64,000 nucleotides of DNA from Drosophila persimilis (Eukaryota > Arthropoda > Insecta > Diptera > Drosophilidae), in contig NW_020825289.1 in NCBI RefSeq assembly GCF_003286085.1, forward strand, positions 5,704,001 to 5,768,000, written 5' to 3'. This document shows, one piece after another, positions 21,382 to 35,270 of the stretch; position 1 is the first letter of the stretch, and every line of letters begins with the position of its first letter. The translations under genes were made by a program, and so were the position numbers. Under the pieces are notes generated by a model. It did not search any database, was not told the origin of the DNA, and saw nothing but the letters and a program-made list of their open reading frames with translations.

Positions 21382-23610
21382 ATGGATGCTGCTGCAGAGT
21401 ACCAGAGACTGAGCCAAAGGATGGATAAAAGCCAGGCAAAAGACCAGACAGAGAGAAGCTCCGTTCTCTATACCACATCCAGCGATGAGGTGGGTAGTCG
21501 GATTACTTTAGTTTGGAATATCCTTGGCACTACCTCAATCCTTTCAGCTTACTATTAACTGTTGCCTAAACAAAATCGAGGGACAACTTCCGTTGGAGGG
21601 ACAGGCAGAGGCGGTGGAGAGGGGTGTAAAATCCTCTGGCCAGCGCGATCAATGGAGTCGGGGAGTGGAGTTCCTCTTTTCGTGCATTGCTCTGTCCGTG
21701 GGCCTGGGAAATGTCTGGCGCTTTCCGTTCATCGCATTGGAGAATGGCGGGGGAGCCTTTGTGATCCCCTATGTAATAGTACTCCTCCTGATCGGCAGAC
21801 CGATCTATTATCTGGAGGTGGTCATAGGACAGTTCTCGAGCCGGGGCTGCATCAAGGCCTTCGACATGGTGCCCATTATGAAGGGTGAGTGAATCCCCCT
21901 CAGACTCTGTTCGGTCTCTCAACGATGAATATCCTGTCCAGGAATCGCCTACGGCCAGGTATACTCCACTGCCCTGGCCACCACCTACTACGCCTGCATT
22001 ATGGCCTTAACCATACGCTATCTGGTGGCTAGCTTTGAAGCTGTCCTGCCGTGGACCTACTGTCTGGTGGAGTGGGGCAGTGCTTGCGTGGCCACAGGAG
22101 CCACCGTCACACCCAACGGAACTGCCCTCGGCCAGGGTGTATCTTCTGCGGAGCTTTACTTCACGTGAGTTGGACCAAAAACAATATTGCCCCCCTGAGT
22201 AGCTCTCAGTAGCTTACCTCTTGTAGGCATACGGTGCTCAGGGAGCCTGAGAACCTGCAGGAGAATGGCCTGGGAACTCCCAGCTGGGACCTGGTGCTCT
22301 GCTTGTTCGCTACCTGGCTGATCATTGGCACCATCCTCTTCAAAGGCATACGCAGCTCGGGCAAGGCATCCTACTTCCTGGCCCTCTTTCCGTATCTGAT
22401 CATGCTGATCCTGTTGGGGAGGGCGTTGACCTTGCCCGGCGCCTGGCGCGGCATCGTCTACTTCCTCGAGCCGAAGTGGTCCGAGCTGCTGAATCCGCAG
22501 GTCTGGTATGCTGCCATCACCCAGATGTTCTTCTCGCTGGCTATCTGCTTCGGCACCCTGGTCATGTACGCCTCCTTCAACGACTTCCACAAGAATGTCC
22601 ACAAGTAAGTTCGTGTATATGCCTTCCTTCCTCCCTCTATCTAATGCCGCCTCCCCTCCCATCAGAGATGTTATCATCATCACCAGCATTGATTCCTTCA
22701 CCTCAATCCTTGCCGGCTGCATCATCTTCGGTATCCTGGGCAATCTGGCCCATGAAACCAACACCGAAGACATCGCTCAGGTGGTCCAGGGAGGAGCTGG
22801 ACTGGCCTTCATCTCGTATCCGGAGGCGATTGCCAAGTTCAAGTATCTGCCGCAGCTGTTTGCCGTGCTGTTCTTCTTCATGCTGCTGGTGCTGGGGATC
22901 GGGTCCAACGTGGGCATGGCCAGTTCTGTGATCAACGTGGTTAAGGATCGGTTCAACCATCTGCCCCACTGGCTACTGTCCGCCACCTTCTCCCTAATCG
23001 GCTTCCTATGCGGGCTGGTCTATATGACGCCGGGCGGACAATTCGTTCTCAACCTGGTGGACTTTTACGGCTGCACCTTCATAGCCATTTTCCTGGCCAT
23101 TGCCGAGATGCTGGCCGTGGGCTGGATCTACGGGGTGAAGCGCATCTGCAGCGACATCGAGTTCATGCTGAACGTAAAGACGAGCTTCTACTGGCGCATC
23201 TGCTGGGCCATTGTGGCACCCGGCCTGATGTTCCTCGTCCTGGCCTATATGCTTTCCAACTATGAGCCCCTGACCTATCGAAGTGTGGAGTATCCCCGGG
23301 CTGCTTATACGGCGGGCTGGATCATCTGGGGCCTGGGAGTGCTACAGCTGCCCATTTGGGCCATCTATACGATCTATCAGCAGCCGGGAAAGACTTTCAG
23401 CAGCGTAAGTAGGGAGGAGGGATACATCGTAAGAGACTTTTGTTAATTCCTTTCTCTACGCTACAGAAATTGAAGATGTCCCTGCAGCCCACGATGGACT
23501 GGGGTCCCCGCCAGCCACAGGAGTTCGAGGCGTACATCCTGCACAGGAATCGCCAAGCGGAGTTCAAGCCGCGACGCGGCGGCTACCTCATTGACAACAT
23601 CTTTGGCTAA
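21382..23610 (+). CDS. CG8850: SLC6 Na+-coupled amino acid transporter, insect nutrient-type
   Basis: Exons 21382-21489, 21548-21884, 21942-22164, 22227-22604, 22666-23404 and 23467-23610 give 642 aa with about 12 hydrophobic segments. TM1 carries the family signature [10 protein letters not shown] (NVWRFP at residues 91-96) followed by NGGGAF. The position that is Asp in monoamine carriers is Gly88 (ALSVGLGN), which fits amino acid substrates. A large extracellular loop (about 180-240) has an N-glycosylation site NGT. TM6 ([20 protein letters not shown]) and TM8 ([13 protein letters not shown]) show the expected Na+/substrate-site motifs. The closest groups are insect nutrient amino acid transporters. 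The symbol CG8850 is assigned from remembered synteny and family membership, not from a search. The protein acts at the plasma membrane. An ATTAAA lies 4 nt past the stop, so the 3' UTR may be very short. Confidence 0.92.
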
Positions 23611-25070
23611 ACTATTAAATAGAATTTATTATCATTTAGTTTTACGCTTTATTATTAATGCCAAAACGCGCATAACTTTTGGTTGCTGCAAGCTTTAGTT
23701 GTGGCAAAAAAGTTGTTGTTTGTTAAGAACTAATGTCGAACAGTATGTAATTAATATCCTATATGGCTTAGGCTTAGCTTAAGCGTTAAAAGTGTGGGTT
23801 TTAGGACTGCAAGTACTCGTAACTAACTAGAAAACAAAAACCAAGTTAATTTTTGGAAAATATAAGCCAGAGACCTCTGAAGCACTTCAATGGCAGCTAC
23901 TTAGATGGAATAATTGTCTTTGACTGGTTGAATCCCACGAACCCCAAATTATAGCAAAATATCATGCCTTCTATCACCATTCAATGAGAGATACATTATT
24001 GGCTTCGGCTTCAGCACGATTCTTCATTTTGTGTGGCTCCTTTCTGCTTTAGTTTAATTATCACAGCACTTTTTGATATTGTTTTTATTGTGCAAAATTA
24101 TATGTCCCTCCAACAGGGTCCTGGTCTGTGTGGGAGTGTGTGTGGAGTAAGTGCCTAACAAGTTCACCAACACATACATATATACTCTCTCTATTTCTCT
24201 CTCTCTCGCTTTTCCTATGTATATTTTTAAATATCATTAGGTTATTTAGTATGTCTCTTAATAGTAGGCTTAGTGGCAAGCTTTAGCCAAGCAAAAATTT
24301 GTTAATTAATTATTATTGAAAAACTTTGGTTTGGTCTGCATCGCATCCTTATTCTTCTACATACATACATAGCTACATACGAGTATATAAAAGTGAAATT
24401 TGATATAATTTTTTTAACCCCAAACGGATTTTTTATGTTTTGTTTTTTTTGTTGCTAATTTTTGGCAGATTGTTAGATTTGGGCAAAGTTTTCCCTCGAC
24501 CACATTGCTGTTATTCTGATCAACATTTTCTAGATTTTATGCTAAGAATTGACTCTTGGTTTGCGGTTTTGTTAGGCTACTTTTCAGCGCGAAAAATTCA
24601 GCGTTTATACATCTGTCTATTCTACATACATATGTACGAAGTTATGTTAAACTCTTGATATATCTAGGTTCGAATACATATAGATAGCTCTGATTGATTC
24701 GCTATTTGTTGTGGCTAAAATGGAAGTTCTTCGCTAGCAACTCACACTAGATATGGTCCTATTTATTGGGTCTGTCTCCCGAGATTTTTTATAGAAAAAT
24801 CTAACATACGATATGAGTTACCTTGAGTATATTGTCTCCTACTTATATACGATGTACGCCTATCGAGTGTTAATTGGCAGATGCTGATCCGTATCTGAGT
24901 TGAGAGAGTTTTAAAATTTGTTTAGGGCTAGTAAATATCGAATCAGAATCGAATCACGTAACAGGTGCAGAGTCCATCTCAGCCGTATTGCAGTGTTTGT
25001 TTCATTTGAGTTTTAGTCGGACTAAACTATTTATAGCTGATAGAAAAATATATGACGATGGCGATTCCAT
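23611..25070. other. AT-rich convergent 3' region
   Basis: This lies between the plus-strand SLC6 gene and the minus-strand unnamed gene. No coding ORF is supported. A minus-strand AATAAA at 24767-24762 is a candidate poly(A) signal for the unnamed gene. CT/CA-rich simple sequence occurs at about 24120-24215. Confidence 0.45.
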
Positions 25071-28000
25071 CTAGAAGGCCTGTATTGGTCGATAGAGTCC
25101 CGTGTAGCCGCAGAGCCTGGCCCGCATGGCCGGTATGAGAAAGGCGGCCAGCGAGATGTCCTTGAGCAAGTCGGCACACTCGCAAACCAGGAGGTACATC
25201 TTGTCCCCCTTCTGTGAGGTGCTCTTGTGCAGAGCGATGCGCCGCAGACCCGCCGCCCGTGGCAAGTATCTGAAATACAAGTATCCATGCACGAGTTAGG
25301 GAATTAACAATGAAATTCCAGGCCGAGCCAGGCACTCCTACCTGTACAGCATCCGGGCCCCTGTCCAGTAGAGCCAATTCTTTTCAAACCTTTCGCCATC
25401 GTCGCCCTCGAACACCTGCGGAATTAAAATTGAATTTTTCATGAAATCCGTGGAATTGTTCGACCGGGGACGGCGCCCCCAACCACCTGCCTTGAACACG
25501 GTAATAATGTAGCCGGTGGCCGCAGTCTGCGACTTCTTAAAGCTCCCGGCCTCGTTCGAAGGCAGCACCAACGGCGGCCGGTAAATGGATGCCACCTCGC
25601 TATAAAGATCCAGAGTGTGGGCGGCAGTGTATCTGAAATGGGTTTCAATTGGAGATGGCAAACATCAGGGGAAACAGTCGTGTACATTCAAATGGACTGG
25701 CTCCATTGATTGGCCAGGCTAACTCACTTGAGGGCCTTGGGCTCGAACTTGGACAGCGATGAGACGCGCAGGCTGGCATAGAAGTTGGAAGGATCCGTTT
25801 GCAGCGTATTGATGAGATAGTACGAGATGAATGGGAACTCGGCTGCAAAAGACAACAAGCGAAGTAAGAACTCTACGGTCTACATTTCTCCTTCCCCACA
25901 CTTACAGCTCTTCTCCATGTTGGCCAGGAGCATGCCGCCCACGGCTGTGTTGGCCTGCTGCACCTCCGACACCAGCTCGGAGGCGATTGAGCGCTGCTTG
26001 AGCAGCGGGTGCGCCAAGGGTGACTCCATCACGGGATCGATAGCCTCCAAGGGGCTCATCAAATGCACCAGAATGCATAGTTTCGGATCGGAGACCTCCA
26101 GGACGCTCAGCGGACTGGCTGTCTTGCCATCGGCACTCAGAGCGGGTAGCTACAAGAGGCAGCTTTAGTCTGGGAGAACTCTGACCGTGGATCTGACTTA
26201 CGGGTATACCGGCCGGCAGGAAGCGGTCCACACTATGCACAGGAATGATGAAGCAGTCCCGATCCAAGGTAGCCAGGGAGATCGGCTCGGCTCGCGTGAC
26301 TCCAGAGTGGCCACCACCACCGAAGTTCACTGAAAAAACGCAGTGGTCCAACATTAGCGAGCGAGTTCAAAAGTCTTAGCAGGAGTACAAGTACAGTTAG
26401 CAATTTAGTTGAATAGGTAATCAACGGAGTAGCTGGGCTGGCAAGCTTTCGATGACAATTACAAAACTCTTATGACGAAAGCCTCTCATTGATCCAGTGC
26501 TTTTGTGAAGCATAGAAAGCAAAGAGATTAGTACGGTTATAGGGTAACAGATCGATCTCATGGTCCTTTTTGGTCCATTATTGGCTCCACCCAATGCTCT
26601 TTCTGTGGTTTTTCCGAGTATATTTTGTCTCGATTTTAGTTTTTTCTCTAATAAACACAAAATATAAACAGGACTGAACTTGCAACATAAACAAAGAAGA
26701 CGAAGAACCGTAATTACAAACGAATTCGTAATCGGTATCGGTATCGGTATCGGAACGTTTGAGGTTAGCTACAACGTGCGAAAAACAGAAATTAGAGGGG
26801 AAAATCGGTGTAAGTTTCGGGTATTCGGGAGTTGGATTGGTTCGGAACGGGTGTTGTAGGGTGTAGGGCATAGGTTATAGGTTTTGGGTGGAAAATAGTT
26901 CAACAAAATGGGGAAAATGCGTGAGGGGCTTTGGTTTGTGTGTGTGTGCGTTTGTTTGTGTGTGGGTGCGTGTACGTGTGAGCATTTTGGCAATGTCGTT
27001 AGTGGCTGGCTGATCGATTGGGCAGCAACAACAACAACTAGTTGAGACCACCGTATCCAGTCGGATCGAGTCTGTGTGGGATAGTTGAGGAGATTCAAAC
27101 CTTGCCGCGTGGCTGCAGCCGCGGCCGTCAGCAACGTGGTTGTTGCCGTGGCCACTGTTGCATCACCATGACCGTATCCCAAGGTTGTTGTTGCTGTTGC
27201 CAAGTGCATCTGCTGCTGCTGCTGATGCTGCTGCTGCTGCAGGCGTAGCAAACTGTTATTCGCACTGCTGCTGACAGTACCCGGTCCGCTGCTACTGCTA
27301 TTCCACCGCATCAGGGAAAAGGACGGCCGGCGATCGACCAGCGGCTGGGGGGCGTCCAACTCATAGGGTTGCAAGTTGCCGGGCAGGGCGAAGGACGTGG
27401 CTGTGCTCAAGATTGGGGTACTCGGTATGCCTGAGAGTGCGCTGCATCGTTCTGCAATGGATTCTCTCGATATTTATAATGACACGAACACGCAGCAATC
27501 AAACAACAAACAACATACGAAATGAATGTGTGTGCGGGGAGGGGGGTTACAATTACGGAGCTGGATGATGTTTGGGGGAGCTGGGAATCACGGGATTCGA
27601 GACACATTCATCAGTTCCATCAGTTTTGAGGGGGGGGTGGGTTAGTAGGACCTTCTTTTGGATATCCTCCAAGTCTAAGCCACACCTCCTTGCACCAAAG
27701 TGAGATTCAAGGCCATTGCCAGGGGAGCAGGAAGTGCAAAAGTTAAAGGCAATTACAAAAGTAACTTACATACGGCTGTGCTCTAGCTTGCTGTACGAGT
27801 GTGTGCTCTGTGCCCCTGAAGCCAAGCCAACTGGAAATCGGAAGATTAGCTTAGGCTCCCCACTCACACCAATAGCAGGAAGACCTACAGGCACAGGCAC
27901 AGGCACAGGCCCAGTTACAGTCACATGCAGGGAAAATGACAGGTGAATGGAATTCAGCAATTCATGAGGCATTCAAGGATGATAACTCTCTGGGACTTCT

Positions 28001-28711
28001 GACTTTTCTTCTACTGAGCATTTTTTGGCATCCCTGTTGTCTTTTTCAAGATGCCAATCGGTGCCCAAGAGGGCACCCAATTCTCATTTAATTATTTTTA
28101 ATACTCGTACATAATCAAAGTGTAATAATTGAATTTAATTGAAAAACTGTCACCAATTGATTAGACTCTCAATTAATTTTCGAATGACATATTGCATCCT
28201 ACCTTCCCCCAACGATAAGCTGTTTGTAAAACTGATGGAAGTATTTCAATTGAATGCACTGCATATGGATGGAATGCAAATGACAATGTGGGGTTAATGG
28301 AGCACAAGTGACGGAGTGACGGAGGGCCAGGCTCCAGCGAATGCAAAGAAGAGAGAGAGAGAGGGAGGAGAGGAAGGAGGAGAATGAGCGAAGGTGAGTC
28401 ATGTTTGTGGATGATTGAAATGGGCGCTAGGAGAAACGGTACATTTGCTTGTGCTGTTGTTGCTGTTGCTGTTGCTGCTGTTGCTGCTGTTAGTGCCGCA
28501 AGGCGAACGTCAATTTACCTTCGCCGACGTCATAGCCAGGACGATTGGGTGAGAAGAACAGGTGTGTTCGGTAGTGTATCTCCTCCGGCTGCTGCACGAG
28601 GCCCATGTCCCGCGACCGCTTCGTCCGGTTTGCCTTCGATTGTAGCTTCCCGCCGCCGCCGGCAGACTTGCTTGCCCCCTCGCGGAAATTCTTACGGAAC
28701 ATTAAATTCAT
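25071..28711 (-). CDS. Unrecognised conserved-looking protein, proximal isoform (481 aa)
   Basis: Eight exons (28711-28519, 27451-27101, 26329-26202, 26149-25906, 25842-25728, 25632-25491, 25415-25342, 25269-25071) join in phase to 481 aa. The N-terminus MNLMFRKNFREGASKSAGGG is basic; HYRTHLFFSPNRPGYD ends exon 1. Exon 2 holds PSFSLMRWNSSSS, a Gln/His run and a Thr/Ala-rich low-complexity part. The rest looks globular (VSDPKLCILVHLMSP, EFPFISYYLINTLQ, FEKNWLYWTGARMLYR, KMYLLVCECADLLKDIS) and ends TGLYRPIQAF. There is no signal peptide or clear transmembrane segment and I do not know the family. The exon 2 donor (GTTTGA) is weak and was chosen by phase. The intron at 25416-25490 would have a GC donor; it is 75 nt and open in frame, so it could be exon instead. 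Upstream exons at 36 and 41 kb join exon 2 in the same phase. Confidence 0.75.
27184..27243 (-). repeat. CAG/CAA-type trinucleotide run coding for poly-Gln/His
   Basis: The plus strand shows CTG/TTG triplets; on the minus strand they read QQQQHQQQQQ within exon 2 of the unnamed gene. Such runs vary in length between individuals and species. Confidence 0.8.
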
Positions 28712-31700
28712 CGTGAGTTCGGGTACGGGTAGGGGTACGGGTACGTATACGTATACGCTATGTACGCAGTGTGGGCGACTTGTCGCTGTGGTTTATGGTG
28801 GTGGTGCTGTTGGTCCTCCTACTATTGACCAACAAACCGGATGGAGCTTGTGTGGGTGGGTGGTTGGGTGGTTGGGTGGTTGCTGTGAGTGGTATGTTCT
28901 GTGGGTGGAGTATTGGTGTGTGTTTGTCCGCTTATGTGGCCGGCCTGTGCGCTTTGTTCTTGCTTTTTTTGCTTTTCTTGTTTCCCGTCTTTGTTTTTGT
29001 TTTGTATCTCATTTGCTGTGTGCCTGTGGATTTCATTTGGTGGATAACTTTCAGTTATTCGCGTTGCTTTTGTTGCGCTTTCGCTTTGTTAACTTTGTTA
29101 TCACGTGGAATTCGTATTAATTTGTGTTTTAAAGGACTTGCAATTTATTTGCCTTCGCCCCATGTACGAAAAATCACAGGTGGAGAGAAGTTATCTCCAT
29201 GTTCTTTGGTTATTCGACTAGTTTATACCCTGTGTAATGAGTGATTATGTGTGTGTGTGTGTGCAGGATACAAGTCACAACATCAGCAGTTATTGATTTA
29301 ACTTAGTGGGCAAACGATTCTCAGGAGTCGATGGTTAAATGCTTAAATAATTGTGATCACACCTAATACAAGCTTATATTTCATATCCACTTTTAGTAAT
29401 CTTAGTAATAAACATTAGGGTTAGTATATAGGAGTGTGGAGGAAGCTGGTTTTCTTCGCCATTCGGTTCGTTGACTTCCAAAATGGCTGTTGTCCGGAGT
29501 GGAGTGGCGGCCCAAATGACTTTCGGAGTGTTTGTGTGAGTGTCGGCATGCAGCAGTCGGCAGGAGTGTATGTGCGTGTGAGGAGCTGCTCAACGGCTTA
29601 CGGAAATTGCCGGTTTCCGTCTCAAAATTACTTAGCTCAGCCGAACTGCTGAATGGCAAATGGCAAACCAAACAACAACAACAAAAAAGGAGGGAAAAAC
29701 GGCAAAGGGGAAAATCGGAATGCCCGGAAAAAGCGGGAAAAGTAAAAATCCAAATACTCGGCAATTAAAGTGCCTCCAGGCGGAGAGCAGGGTACTCTTG
29801 TGGGTGGCTTGTGGGTGTCGGAACAGGCTTGTGTGAGTTTAATTAGTTCAAGACACGGCGCAATTAGTTTTATGGTAGCTTATTGATTTCCTGGCGCGAT
29901 AAATTTAGACAGCTGCTTCCGAGAGCCCTGCGGTAGGGGGGCTGAGGGGCCGGCTTTGGGTATAAATTGAAAAGCGCTTAGCCAAGTCCTGGGGCCATTT
30001 ATAAACAGCCTGAAGGCGGGCGCAAATGAAGCATGAAAAGGGTGTTTCCTAGTTGTCGGGGAAACCCACTTAAGAATTAGCACAAGTCTGTGAACAAAGG
30101 ACATTCCACACAAAGGAGAGGGAACTCTTGGAGCCAAGGCGATTTCGGCTAATCTCATTAGGCCTAATGCGAAACGAAATTGGCGAACTTAATCTTAATG
30201 AAATCTCAAGAAGTTTTCCCATAATAACTCAAAGAATGATTAGCCCAAAAGGAAAGCATAATTTTCATTTCAGTTATGAGCAATTTACTGTACCAAATCG
30301 GTTTCCCCATCGGCTGCCCCAGCTGCACTTCCATCAGCGGACTTCCTTTTGGCACCCACTTAAGCCCTGCCATCAGCACTCCCTCAATCGCACAGGCCAT
30401 CAGCGAAACTAGGAATCAAACAGAGCCACGTCAAAATGGCTCGTAAACATTTTTACAGCATTTTCAAGTGGCTGGGCCGGGGCCCACTATAATTAATTGC
30501 TTTTACGACCCCAGTTACTGCAATAATAATGCCTATCATTAAACATCGAGCACACATCGGAGCAAATATACATACACTCGTAGGCCAAAACAATCAAGCG
30601 GCCAAAACAACAGCGGGCTAAGATGCGGGAGATAATAACCCAAGAAAATCAAAAAGAAAACACTTTTGGGAAGCCGCATTTCGTTTCGTTTTCTGGCCAA
30701 AAATAAACAAGCTAATGAAATCAAATTTTTGCGTTTTCTCCTCTGCCAAAATAAACCAAAACGGGCAAGAAGCAGACTCACGAAAATTATAAAATTAGAA
30801 TTGCGCCAACAGAGAGGGCGTGAGAGGGAGCGTTCGGTAGCGAGCATCGAGCATTGAGAGGGTGCTGTGACCTAGACAAGGAAGGTAGGCAGGTCGGACG
30901 GCCCTTGACCTTGCCTGGCCGTGTGTATATCGTAGACTTCATATCACGGGCGTGTGTGTGTGCGTGTGTGTGAAGTGTGAATGATTTGGGTGCTGCACCA
31001 CAGCCGCCTATGGCCGATACCTACATACAGATACATGTGCCTAGCGATCTGAAATCTGACTGCTCAAAAGAGTCAATTCATTTATTCCTCTTTGTGTTTT
31101 CTATATTTTCCATTCGTGGATGGAAATTTTAAGAGTTACGAGTTCTTTAAACCATGGCCACCAAACTTGTACCTCTTCAGCTGAATATCTATATTTGATA
31201 CACTATTTGGATGTCAGTCATGTCTGGGAAGAGTTTGGGCTTGCACAAATGAAGAAATTATCTTTATCAGTGCTCGCGTTTCACTTTTGGGCACTTTTGT
31301 TTGTGGAAAATTGAATTTTCACTGCTGCTGGCACACATGAATCCACCGAATTATGGTTTCATTTGAATCGAATCAATTTATATATTTATTTGTCAAGTGC
31401 AAACTTTGTGGCAACGTTTCGGCAATTGCCGGAAATTGGTTTCAGCCAGTTTTAGCCGACGCAGAGGCACAGACCGACCGCAGTTGTTCGCTTGTGCGTC
31501 GGGGCGTATGCGTAATATTCAGCCCAGGACTGCTCGGCACACTAATTGGTTTAACTCCACATAAGTGTGCAGACCAGGCCCGAGTCACGACCCTTAAACG
31601 AGCCCTATTCCGGCTATGCGTCACCCGCTGCGGGGGCAGGTGGCAATTAATAGAGAATTCGGGAGACCTTATCGGTGGGCCCATTAATGGTTTATCCAAT

Positions 31701-34700
31701 ACGTGTATTTACGCGCTTTGTTCCACGCGCTCCTGCCGACGCAACAACTCAAGGAATTATGAATGTTTCACGAAAATGAAAAGCGTTTTGCCCGCGACAC
31801 GTCAGATGTACAACTGGCACTTGGAGAGCTTTTCCGCTGACAGGCGGCCATGCCGCCTGGCGACGTCGCCGTCGCCGTCAGATCTCTCATCGCTCGCACG
31901 GCGAGCGTTTTTCATTAACTTTGTATGCGACTCTATGACTTAAATATATGTAAAGTGACAGAACAGAACCAGAAACAAGCGCACGGCAGACCAAAAGCTC
32001 TGGCCTGCTCGTGCTCGTCACTTGTTGCGCATACGCCCCTTGTGACGGACCGCCTGGCCCTCGCCGTTCGCTGCGACTGTTATTTGTCAAATTTATTAAA
32101 TATTTATGCCATTATGGGCATATTTTATGTATGTGTAAAGCATTTCAGGGCTCCTCGAGCCGCCAACAATTAACGCCAAATGAAAATGAAAGTGAAACCA
32201 GGCGATGTGGGTCAAAGGTGGACTTGGCAGCGCTCTAGAGGAAGGTTTTTTCTGTCTTCCATGCCTCTGGGCTCTCCATAAAAGCCCATTTGTCCACTTT
32301 CTCAGCTTTAAAAATTAATGTCAGTTCCATTTCATACGCCCTCATTTCAATGCAAATAGTTTCCCCATCTAAAGGCAGGATTTCATAAAAGAACTCTATT
32401 TCACATTAGCTATAGTAGATTTTCTTTTCAACCCCTTCATGGGTCTTTTTCTATTCAAACTTTAGTCTTTTTTTCCCAGCTGCGTCCTCTGCTCTAGAAT
32501 AGGCTTTTTATTGATTATTTCCTGTCCATGTTATTTATTTCCTACCCTTTCCCTGCGATGGCAGGACCACTGCCAGAAATTTTACTGCCAAACGGAAGTC
32601 TTTCCATCAATAATTGTTTGGCTTTTCCGCTAATAAATGATTGGAATTTGTTGCCGTTTGGAGAATGCTAAGGATATCCTCTCTTTTAGGCTCTGTTTCT
32701 GCTTTATTTCAAATCCAAGCTGAAATTCAATCCAATCTGCTATTCCAAATTGCAACCCGCAAGCCGCAACCCGTAGACAAATCGCATCAATGGCCCATTT
32801 GTCGAGCAAACGAATGGGGCATTCATTATGCCAGCTAATCAATACTCATTATTAAAGAGGAGATTCCGAACCATTTTGTGGCAGAACATGGACACGGGCC
32901 GAAAACGATTAATATGTCACGCTGAAATTATTTCCAGATACTTCCCAACTAAGCCCCAACTCAAGTGCAACTAGAGCGGGCCGCATCTGTGAGGTTTTGG
33001 GGCTTTGGAGTGCCTGTCCGTTTTCTACTTGAACGGGCCCGGAGCCCTGGAGACCAGCTGTGATTTACATGTGTCCAAGTTGGGGCGCTTCGCCTGCCTC
33101 TTGCCCCGACAGCAATTGTCATGCAGCGGGGTCGGGATTAGTGCTGTGCGAGATGACCCTGCCGCAGGACCTGCTCTGGCCATTCTCCATTACTTTTGGG
33201 TTGCATGCGGACTAACTGCGGCAAACAACACGCAACAACTCCACTGTCCTGCCACTAAGTGACTGCTGCAGCGATGGAAATATGGAAATACCCTATCCTT
33301 ATAAAAACCACAAGCTTGGAATCCATCCGGACAACTAAATGTTCCTCCCTTGATTGCTGTGTTGATTGTGGCTCGGACTTGGTTTAATCGCTTATTGAAA
33401 GCCCTTTTTCCCAGTACTAGTCCTTGGAGACGCCCTAGAGACCCGATCTAAATGAAATTCCATGCTTTATAAATTCAAATGAATTCCGCTTTCATGGCCT
33501 TCTCAAGTGCTGCTGGCGGTAGAGCACTGGGAAAAGTGTTGAAAATGTCGCCGTTTTCCATCCATTCTGCACTGCACACTAAATCTTTAGTTGGCTCTTC
33601 GGCTTTTCCTTTATGAGCTGCTTAACGTGTGCATAAATTTACTGTTCTCTTGCTATTTTCCTGCTCCTGCCTCTCCTTCTTCCTCTGTGCGCCTTTGAGC
33701 AGGTCATAACTTTTACCGTTTCTTGTTGATTTTTTTATTCTCTTCGAAGTTGGTGCTAGGCACGTGACTTTCTCCCTCCACCTCACCCTTCGCCCTCATT
33801 AGGGTTCCCACAAGGCAAATGTCATTTTGATTGTTAGTTATTGAGTCCTCCTCCAGGCCATAATAATCATAATAAGAATGTTCTGCCTAATTTATGCCAT
33901 AGTCGAGTTTTGCTCATTATATTTGCGGTTAACGGAACTGTCGGAACATGCGTTCATCAGTTTTCCAAGTCATGTGGAGAGAGAACCAGGTTACTCCACT
34001 TGGTTCGTCTAGTATGAGCTGATTACTAACGATCTATTGGCTGTTGGATCTATGAATCATCGAAATCATTTATTTTTGTATGTTACTGCATAAGAGGTAT
34101 CACCTAGTCGATGTCTCTTTACTTTCAAACGTCCATGACTGCTCCATGACTAACGCTCGCATAGTAGACTCCCCCTGTCATTGCAAGTGATGCATGTCAA
34201 TCCAGAATATAGTCCAAGACATACCCTTGCCTCTGCTTTGATTCTGATAAGCGGGTGTCAAAGATACGCGGTTGATGGACAGGGGAACTGGCACTACAGG
34301 GGGCAGAGTGAAGGCTAGAACGTATCTCTTTGTAGGTGAATGCGAGGGTATCCCCAACGTCACACGGCAGGGCTTGTTCACTCGAGTGCCACGAGTATCA
34401 GGGAACCCCCATTAACCACATGAAATTCCAAATTCCATTAACTCTACCATTAACGGAGAACAAAGAGAAGGGCAGATACATAGGAACGGAAATTAGGACG
34501 GGGTGGAAACAGAGACCATAAAGCGGTGGTGCAAATTACAAGTAAATCTGTGTCAGCATTTCAGCTGGCTCTGGCTGCATCAGTTTCAATTTTCCGAACT
34601 GCTTTTCCCCAGCCAAGCTGATGGAAGGGCAGAAGAGGCAGACGCAGGCGGGCTGCCAGGGGGCTCACAAGATGGCCGGCGCACAAAGGGAGAGCATAAA

Positions 34701-35184
34701 TAACGGCATCATTCCATTTCCGCGAACATAAAATTGAAAAATGTTGTGCAAATTACGTGCAAATACCAAAAACAGACCCAAAGAACCAGCACCGACATCG
34801 CAATGAAACGCGCTGCAAATGTTGCGGCCGGAAACTGTTTCTTCGTGTTTGTGTTTGTGTTTGTGTGTGTGTGTGTGCGCTCTGCTCTTTATGTGAATGG
34901 CTGTGTGCGTTTGTGTCATGTGAAAGAGAGGGGGGGAGAGAGAAAGTGTGGCAACTGCATGGGGGTTTTATGGCGACAGAGGCTGATTACACTCGCATCA
35001 AACTTTAACGGTAAACAACGTTTGTAGTACCTGCAAAATAGCTACCGCTTTAACAGTAGTTTTTACGGATGTGTACAGACATGTTTCAAGAATTAAGGAT
35101 TTTTCTATAATTTTTACTACAAATTTAAAATAGAAATAGTTATACGAAGGGCAGAACCGACGCCACAATCCTTCTGTAAAGATG

Positions 35185-35270
35185 TAACAGCGCTGTTAGC
35201 AACAGCCTGTTATCGCCGCTCTCCGTGGACAGCCAGTAACAGAGCTCTGTACCCACTGTCTAACAGCGCT
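35185..35270. promoter_or_regulatory. Cluster of AACAGC-type palindromes
   Basis: Within 86 bp lie TAACAGCGCTGTTA (35185-35198, perfect 14-bp palindrome), AACAGCCTGTTA (35201-35212), ACAGAGCTCTGT (35239-35250, perfect 12-bp palindrome) and TAACAGCGCT (35261-35270). Repeated two-fold-symmetric sites suggest a dimeric DNA-binding protein. I cannot name the factor. Confidence 0.35.

Noticed and set aside
22156-22773. 205-codon minus-strand ORF opposite the SLC6 gene
   Set aside because: Antisense of GC-rich transporter exons; no domain of its own and it crosses real introns.
31353-31943. 196-codon plus-strand ORF
   Set aside because: Starts with ATG but has no domain, poor codon bias and no splice or promoter context; chance opening in intronic DNA.
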